From the NCBI RefSeq assembly GCF_014633365.1, contig NC_068341.1, positions 744,001 to 808,000 of the forward strand: DNA of 64,000 nucleotides. The letters run 5' to 3'. A model generated the notes under the pieces. The model saw nothing but the letters and a program-made list of their open reading frames with translations. It was not told the origin of the DNA and ran no database searches. Shown here one piece after another: positions 58,037 through 64,000 of the stretch. Source of the DNA: Diospyros lotus. Its lineage: Eukaryota; Streptophyta; Magnoliopsida; Ericales; Ebenaceae. Position 1 is the first letter of the stretch, and every line of letters begins with the position of its first letter. The position numbers and the translations under genes were made by a program.

Positions 58037-58506
58037 GTGAAGCGTGGGAAGCATTTTTGCATGTGGGGTTGGCTCTTTAATTTAGTATTTTTGTCTGAGA
58101 AATTGTAAAAGCATTGGCTTTCATTTGAGAGCAATTTCCATCGAAAGGTTGCGAACAATTTCCACCGAAAGGTTGTAGAGAGATCGAGAGTTTAGTCAGG
58201 GTGATTGGCCAAAACAGGCTTAAGGCTACTGTGGGTTCTCTATAAATAGGGGAGGAAATTGAAGAGGAAAAGTGAAGCGTGGGAAGCATTTTTGCATGTG
58301 GGGTTGGCTCTTTAATTTAGTATTTTTGTCTGAGAAATTGCAAAAGCATTGGCTTTTCATTTGAGAGCAATTTCCATCGAAAGGTTGCGAACAATTTCCA
58401 CCGAAAGGTTGTAGAGGGATCGAGAGTTTGGTCGGGGTGATTGGCCAAGGCAGGCTTAAGGCTACTGTGGGTTCTCTATAAATAGGGGAGGAAATTGAAG
58501 AGGAAA
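58037..58506 (+). repeat. Tandem duplication of the LTR core promoter (235 bp unit)
   Basis: Two near-identical units starting GTGAAGCGTGGGAAGCATTT; each ends with the TATA box (58241-58250 and 58475-58484) and GGGGAGGAAATTGAAGAGGA. Not seen in copies A, B, D or E. Confidence 0.9.
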
Positions 58507-59679
58507 GAAAGCAAGAAGAAATCAGAGAAGAGAGAAAGTGAGAATTAGAAAGAAGAAGCAGAGAGTGTGCAGCCGAGAGAGAGAGAAAGAGAGAGAGAAA
58601 GCTAGAGCCAAAATGGGTAGCAGCCATGGTAGCCGCAAAGTTACTGTTGCAGTAGCCAAGGGCAGTCATGGTTGCGGGCAACAAGCACAACGGAGTTGGG
58701 CAGCGCGCGCAGGAGGCTAGTGATGGCCATGGTGGTGGCCGGCGATGGGCGGAGCAGCTGTGGAGGCGACTGGGCATAGCGAAAAAGCTAGTACGTGCAT
58801 AGGAGGCGCTGTAAGAGGAAGAAGAAAGGTTGAAGGAGAAGAAGAAAATGAAAGAAAAAGAAAAAAAAAAGAAAAGGAGAAAAAAAGGAAAGAGAACGAG
58901 AAAAATCAAAATCTTAGAAAATTCTAGTCTAACGACCCGTTAGAGGGCCCAGTATTTATTCAAGAATGATTTAATTAATTGTTGAAGTATTTGATTAAGC
59001 GATTTTGTCAATTAATTATTTAATGTGACAATTTAGAGATTTTGAAGGAAAAGAATAGCATTTATTTTTTTTTTAATTTTGGAGTTAAAGAATTTGCCAA
59101 TGTGGAAAACTAGTGATTTTTAATTGAGATAATAGTATTTAAATAGCATTTAAATGGCATTTATTTTGTGGATTAAATGCAAGGGCATGAAGGTAATTTT
59201 AGAGTTTTATTATTATTTGAGATTTTAATAATAATTTTTGTATTATTATTAATTAAGTGGGACTATGTATTTAATGAAGAATGAGAATCCATGTATGAGA
59301 TGGATTTGGATTAAGAGTCTCCTAGTCCCAATAGGAGAAGGTTTTGAGAGTCTCCAAGTTCAATTGGGAGAGGGATTCCAAGTTATAAAAGGAAAGAGAT
59401 CTAGGACTTTATGTCTATATATAGAGCCCATTAGTTTAGCTTTTCTTCACGCCGTGTGAAGAACAGAGAGGCTAAGAGATAGTAGAGGCTTGCTAGAGTC
59501 TGCAGGATCGCTCCAAGGTTCGATCAGAGAGTTCTATCAGACAAGTATTCTTCCTGTAATCTCTTCCATTATAGGTTCATATCAGTTTTTCAGATTATTC
59601 TAGTTCTTCATTGAGTTCTCAGATTTTATATCAGTAAGCAGAGACGTATATATATATATATATGCGTATAACAGTGAAG

Positions 59680-59935
59680 TTATGAGCAAGTTTTATTAAT
59701 CCTTATCCATTTTGGATTGTAAGTTCTATTAATCCTCATCCATTTTGAATTGCAAGTTCTATTAATCCTCATCCATTTTGGATTGCAAGTTCCATTAATC
59801 CTCATCCATTTTGAATTGCAAGTTCGATTAATCCCCATCCATTTTGGATTGTAAGTTCTATTAATCCTTATCCATTTTGGATTGCAAGTTCTATTAATCC
59901 TTATCCATTTTGGATTGCAAGTTCTATTACTCTAA
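59680..59935 (+). repeat. ~35 bp minisatellite
   Basis: About seven units of CTATTAATCCTCATCCATTT plus TGGATTGCAAGTT, with few substitutions. Confidence 0.9.
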
Positions 59936-59937
59936 GT

Positions 59938-60297
59938 TCTAATATCCGGATACATTGTATCGTATTCGGATGTATCTAAAGTTCTTCGAGTATGATATCC
60001 GGATGGTTTGTTTATACATCCGGAAATGTTAAGATAATATCTGGATGTCTCGCCTGATATCTGGATGCCTCCCTCAAAAGTTGAATTTTTCATTCGAATA
60101 GTCCCCAGTTATATCCGAATGCATCAGTGAGATATCCAGATGACCAAAATCATATCCGAATGTCCTAGTTCATATCCGAATACTTCCCAGCATATCCGAA
60201 CAGCTTCTTATTTGAGCGTCAGTGTATCCAGATGAGCCTCATTCATATCCGGATGTCTTTCATCATATCCGGATATCCTCTCTGATTCCGGATGGCT
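59938..60297. repeat. Cluster of ATATCCGGATG motifs
   Basis: More than a dozen dispersed copies of (C)ATATCCGGATG and one-base variants (TCTGGATG, TCCGAATG) at irregular spacing, immediately after the minisatellite. The core TCCGGA is palindromic. Confidence 0.75.
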
Positions 60298-61999
60298 TTT
60301 CCAGAAATTTAATTGAACTTCCAGAATAGTTTAATCCAAGTTTTAATTAAAGTAATGTATTCAATACCTCCAAATATTGAATTTAAAGGCTAGAATCTAT
60401 CAAGTTAATCATGCCCATTTCATAAATCATAATTCATAGAATCTTTTTATTCCAATATATAGATAAAGATCATATCATATTCAACATTATTTTATTATGA
60501 CATGATCAGCATTATTTTGTGAGATTATGTGCATACATTTTGGTATGAGCATTGAGCATGACTTTATATGGAGCACTACATATCGTGTGCCAGCATTTAT
60601 GTGAGCATTGCATTGCATTATGTGCGCCAAGCGGCTTGTCTGCGGGGATTCCATCGGTTTCAGTTTTAGCTCAGTTTATGAGTTGCTCGCCTGGTAACAA
60701 CCAGGGGGCTAGGGGCTTTGCCCACAGTATGTGCTTACAGTTTTTATGTATGCAGGTTTCAGATCAGACAGGTATGTATTATCAGATTATATGGGCCTGT
60801 GAGCCAAAGTTGCATACCTGCATTTAGTTTATAGTTTTTGTGCATTACATTTTTATGAATGCAATCAGACAGTGATTATATAGTACAAGTTCAGTATCGA
60901 TATTCTTCGATTCAGCTTCAGTATTCTTTCCAGCTTATTACTTGCTAAGCTTTTGTAGCTCACCTTGTACTCTTCACCCCTCCAGGTTCTAACAGGGGAG
61001 TATCAAATGTGGGGCCTAGCAGCAGTGTTCAGTAGTGTGTGTACGTGGAGCCGCTCAAGATAAAAGATGTCTGGGAGTCTGTTGAGTTCTATAGAGTTTT
61101 CTTAGATTAGATCTATTTTATATTTCAGCTGAGGGATTGTCTCTTAGACAGAGTTTATGCTTTTCAGCCTGTATTGACTCAGAGTTTTTGTTCCAGTTGA
61201 TTGAAATGTTCAGTCATGGTATCAGATTTCAGTTTATCAGCTAGTTTTATTTTATTTTCCCTGTAGCACCTCTTCTCGGGCAGTTTTAGGAGAGGGGGTG
61301 TTACATCTAGAAAAATAGGAAATTATGTTTCGGTAATATTCTGAAGATTTTGGCCAAAAAAACTGTTTAGACACGTGTTTTGAGGCGGTGCATGAAAATT
61401 GAGATAGTGCACAAAAATCGAGGTGGTGTGCGAGAATCAAGGATTTGCACGCATTTCGAGGTTAGGCACGCATATCGAGAAAGCTTGAGAGGCTAAGTCA
61501 TGGTGAGTAAAATTTTTTAAAAAATTTTAAAAATTTAGGAATATTATTTTTTTAATTGTTATAGTGAAATATTTGAGAAATATTTAATTTGAATTTTTAA
61601 GAAAAAATAAGAAGAAATAGAGAGAAAAATAAAGAAAATGCAAGAATTATGAAAAAATAGGTTTTAATACTTATTTAATTAAATATGATGATTAGGGTGC
61701 TTTGAGGCTTAAGTTGAAGTGACTTGTGTGAATTTGAAGTTGACATGCAAATTGAGACGATGGACGTATTTCGAGGCAAGACGCGAATATTGAGGTAGCC
61801 TGATAAGTTTGAAAATGTAAATAGTTCAACCCAAAAATTCAATTTCATGAAAGTGTTTTATTATCATGTTGTCATGTCTTGGTATGCTATGCATCACGTA
61901 TAGTGTATTTACATTTTCTAATGATAAAATATGTATATAAACACGATGAGATTCACGGTCATACGTTGCATGGGTTAAGGATTACTGACTAGCGCCGTT

Positions 62000-62340
62000 A
62001 GGGGTGTGCAATCAGTTATAACCGAACTGAACTGCCCGAAAATCACTATCTGAACCAAACCGAACCGACCGACAACCACAATAAAATCGAACTAAACGAA
62101 ACTGAAATAATCGAACACTAAATTGTTCTAATCAAATTGAAGTTATAACCAAAATTTTCCCCAGAATACTAACTGAATCGATAACCAATCACAATATAAT
62201 CGAACCAAACCGACAAGTTAAGTCGATTTGTTCAGTTTAACTGATTTTGTTCGGTTAGTTTGATCTAACCGAATCTTACAGTTAGCCCAGTTAGATAGTG
62301 TGGTACGTTTTCTTTCACAAATCCCCTCAAGTATCTTTAG
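62000..62340. repeat. Repeat with hAT-like end and AACCGAACC-type sequence
   Basis: AGGGGTGTGCAATCAG at 62000 interrupts copy F and resembles hAT termini. It is followed by many AACCGA/AATCGA words and then their complements (TTCGGTT). The opposite terminus was not found in the window. Confidence 0.45.
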
Positions 62341-62751
62341 AAGCAGAACCATTGCATAGCCCTAAAATTTCTAATACAAGCAAATGTCACAGTAGTGAGG
62401 TAAAAGATAAAATTGGAGCAAGTTAAGGAATTTTAAGTAAGACATATAACAAAGCCAATCTTGTGTCGTAAATCAATTCACCCTTTAAACTTACAAAATA
62501 ATGGCTTTTAGCAACCCCAAATCTCAAATAAGAAGGCTAGCTAGCTAGGTTGCTATGTCTGTAAAAGGAAAAAAGAAGAACAAATATACAACTTATTGTC
62601 TACCCACCTTTTCACTCATGGAATGGGGTTACAAACAGTTGGAAGAAAGATACAACTCATACTTTTTAGCAAGAGAATTCAAATTTTCAACAAGAGAACT
62701 CAAATAAGATAGGTTGTTTCAGCAAGCATGCCATAAACCATCATCAAACAA

Positions 62752-62835
62752 AAATTGAGAATCACCAGCTTTTGAAATAAATGACATACCAAGCAAAACA
62801 GAAATTGAGAATCACCAGCTTTTGAAATAAATTGA
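62752..62835 (+). repeat. 50 bp direct duplication
   Basis: AATTGAGAATCACCAGCTTT, TGAAATAAAT, twice with a 50 bp offset. Confidence 0.85.
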
Positions 62836-63011
62836 GAACTCAAATTGTATAAGCATGCCAAATTGTTTCATAGTTGACAGATTCAATCAACAAAACAAAC
62901 CAAGCATAGCATGGTCCTAAATAGTAATATACCATAATGCTGGTTATAACTTATAAGAAAAACATGTCTGCAAAATAACACCCTAAACATTTCTGCAAAA
63001 TTACCTCTTCA

Positions 63012-63131
63012 TTAGCTTTTGTTATTTGCCAGATCAGATCCAGATGGTCCTCCATCTTCATTAGCTCCTTTTATATCCTCGGGCTTCCTTACTAATGGCT
63101 GTGCTGACTCTACCATTTGCCCCACCATCCC
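63012..63131 (-). CDS. Candidate exon, unrecognised
   Basis: On the minus strand a good acceptor (ATATATGTGCAG) precedes 40 codons to a TAA: GMVGQMVESAQPLVRKPEDI, then KGANEDGGPSGSDLANNKS. In another frame of the same DNA, ATG at ~63063 reads MEDHLDLIWQITKANEE up to a possible donor GAGGTAATT at 63002-63004. Both cannot be right. Base composition is more coding-like than the flanks, but I recognise no family. It could be a terminal exon of a gene to the right, a captured fragment, or chance. Confidence 0.3.
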   Translation of the reverse strand, partial: GMVGQMVESAQPLVRKPEDIKGANEDGGPSGSDLANNKS

Positions 63132-63605
63132 CTGCACATATATACATATATAAAAAATGTGTGTCATGATCATTACCAAAGAATATAGCTTTGCTATATA
63201 TTCACGTAATTAAGATTTAAGAGATAAGGCAAATGTTGGACATTGTATGGTATGTTTTGAATGATCAAATATCAAAATAGATACAAAAAAAAGATTTTCT
63301 TTTAGTAAAATTAACTGTTAATCACTAGCTCAAGTTGCAAAAACTTTAATGGAGGAAAATACATTACATGTTTAAGAATATATGACCAGAAATTAGTTAC
63401 TGTATATGTCTAATATTAGCCATCAAAATCTAATATCATAATAGAAAAATAGTACAAATGCAACAACTAGTTAGTGTATATGTCTCTAACTAACATCATA
63501 ATAAAAGACAATATAAGAACTAGTTACTAAATAATAGAAAAACATATACAAATATACTTACAAATGCACGAGTCTTCAAAATCTAAATTTTCATAGGTGC
63601 AGAGC

Positions 63606-63818
63606 TGTAACGACTCGTTTAATGGATCTTAGATGATAATTATATTTTTGGTATAGTGCATTTTATGTGAATCTTAATTGTTAGAGACAATTAAATAAAA
63701 CTAATGTTTTTTGTTAAGATTTTTGTTTGAAAATAAATTATTGAATGTGTGATATTTAAGGCATAAAATGGTGGTTATGAAGTGGGCTTGGACCAAGGGT
63801 TTATAACCCAAAGAAAGT
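63606..63818 (+). repeat. Start of an LTR-like element
   Basis: TGTAACGACTCGTTTAATGG resembles the start of the 58928 element; interrupted at 63819. Confidence 0.4.
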
Positions 63819-64000
63819 TGTTGGTCCCTTAGGGTATGGTCACTCAAGAGGGGGGATGAATTGAGTGATTAATTTTTTTTTCAATTTTAATAAATATTTT
63901 TTATTAATGATTTTATTGAAAAATATATATTTGATAAATATAATAAATTATATTTGAGATTAATAATAAATATAAACCACAAGATATAATATAAATAAAT
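63819..64000 (+). repeat. Start of a Sirevirus-like LTR (cut by window end)
   Basis: TGTTGGTCCCTTAGGGTATG then AAGAGGGGGGATGAATTGAG, as at 50161. Continues beyond the window. Confidence 0.5.

Larger units (their letters stand above)
58923..61310 (+). mobile_element. LTR-like element inserted in copy F
   Basis: 58928-61305 (2378 bp), TCTAACGACCCG...GGTGTTACA, target duplication TCTAG (58923-58927, 61306-61310). The first base pair TC is probably a mutated TG: a similar start TGTAACGACTCG lies at 63606. TATA box CTATATATAG ~59415-59424. No coding region. Confidence 0.75.
55213..61999 (+). mobile_element. Large LTR-like element, copy F (in three pieces)
   Basis: Pieces 55213-55336, 57852-58927 and 61306-61999, separated by copy E and the 58928-61305 element. 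It is aligned by GTAAAGGACTTCCGGG, the ATCGAGTAAG..TTATTAATT block and the final GACTAGCGCCGTT. It lacks ~240 bp at the left and ~500 bp (including the palindrome) at the right. The purine-rich zone 58500-58900 gives low-complexity frames that are not genes. Confidence 0.75.

Noticed and set aside
58226..58909. 227-residue minus-strand frame
   Set aside because: Antisense to the purine-rich leader and duplicated promoter of copy F.

Overview
This is plant nuclear DNA, most likely a eudicot tree or shrub. The evidence is an angiosperm terpene synthase exon, an intronless plant sulfotransferase, a plant F-box gene, and a full set of plant transposons (Cassandra TRIMs, a Tekay-like chromovirus, copia elements, CACTA, Mutator-like, Helitron and a SINE). 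The species cannot be named from the sequence. Host genes are sparse. Most long open frames are shadows of LTRs, microsatellites and purine-rich tracts.

Layout. 1-6 kb holds the last exon of a terpene synthase cut by the window edge, a solo LTR, broken exons of a second terpene synthase, an intact F-box gene and its decayed tandem copy. 7-25 kb is nested transposons: two Mutator-like elements with matching 9-10 bp target duplications, CACTA subterminal palindromes, a rearranged three-LTR Cassandra, and several copies of one family of ~2.5 kb LTR-like units. 25.5-26.5 kb is an intact cytosolic sulfotransferase, followed by a SINE with a 17 bp target duplication and a Helitron-like element. 33-34.2 kb is an unusual foldback array: six short GC-rich hairpins on each side of a long AT-rich inverted repeat. 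36-37.5 kb is a sulfotransferase pseudogene. 39.6-44 kb is a chromovirus with both LTRs but most of its interior deleted. 44-50 kb is a decayed copia element hit by a CACTA element (itself carrying a complete Cassandra) and by a solo LTR. 50-62 kb is a nest of large LTR-like elements inside older copia debris. 62-64 kb holds a short repeat, one unrecognised candidate exon and two LTR starts that run off the window.

Function. The credible host genes are specialised-metabolism enzymes (terpene synthase, sulfotransferase) and an F-box protein. Each has a decayed relative nearby, the pattern of local duplication followed by loss. A second duplication (15.64-16.06 kb versus 39.39-44.05 kb) lies on both sides of the sulfotransferase pair, one copy being split by the chromovirus. 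The large LTR family shares a TATA box, purine-rich downstream sequence and a conserved 20 bp palindrome. No RNA gene is supported, apart from 5S-like sequence inside Cassandra LTRs and tRNA-like sequence in SINEs. All statements come from reading the sequence; no alignment or search was run.
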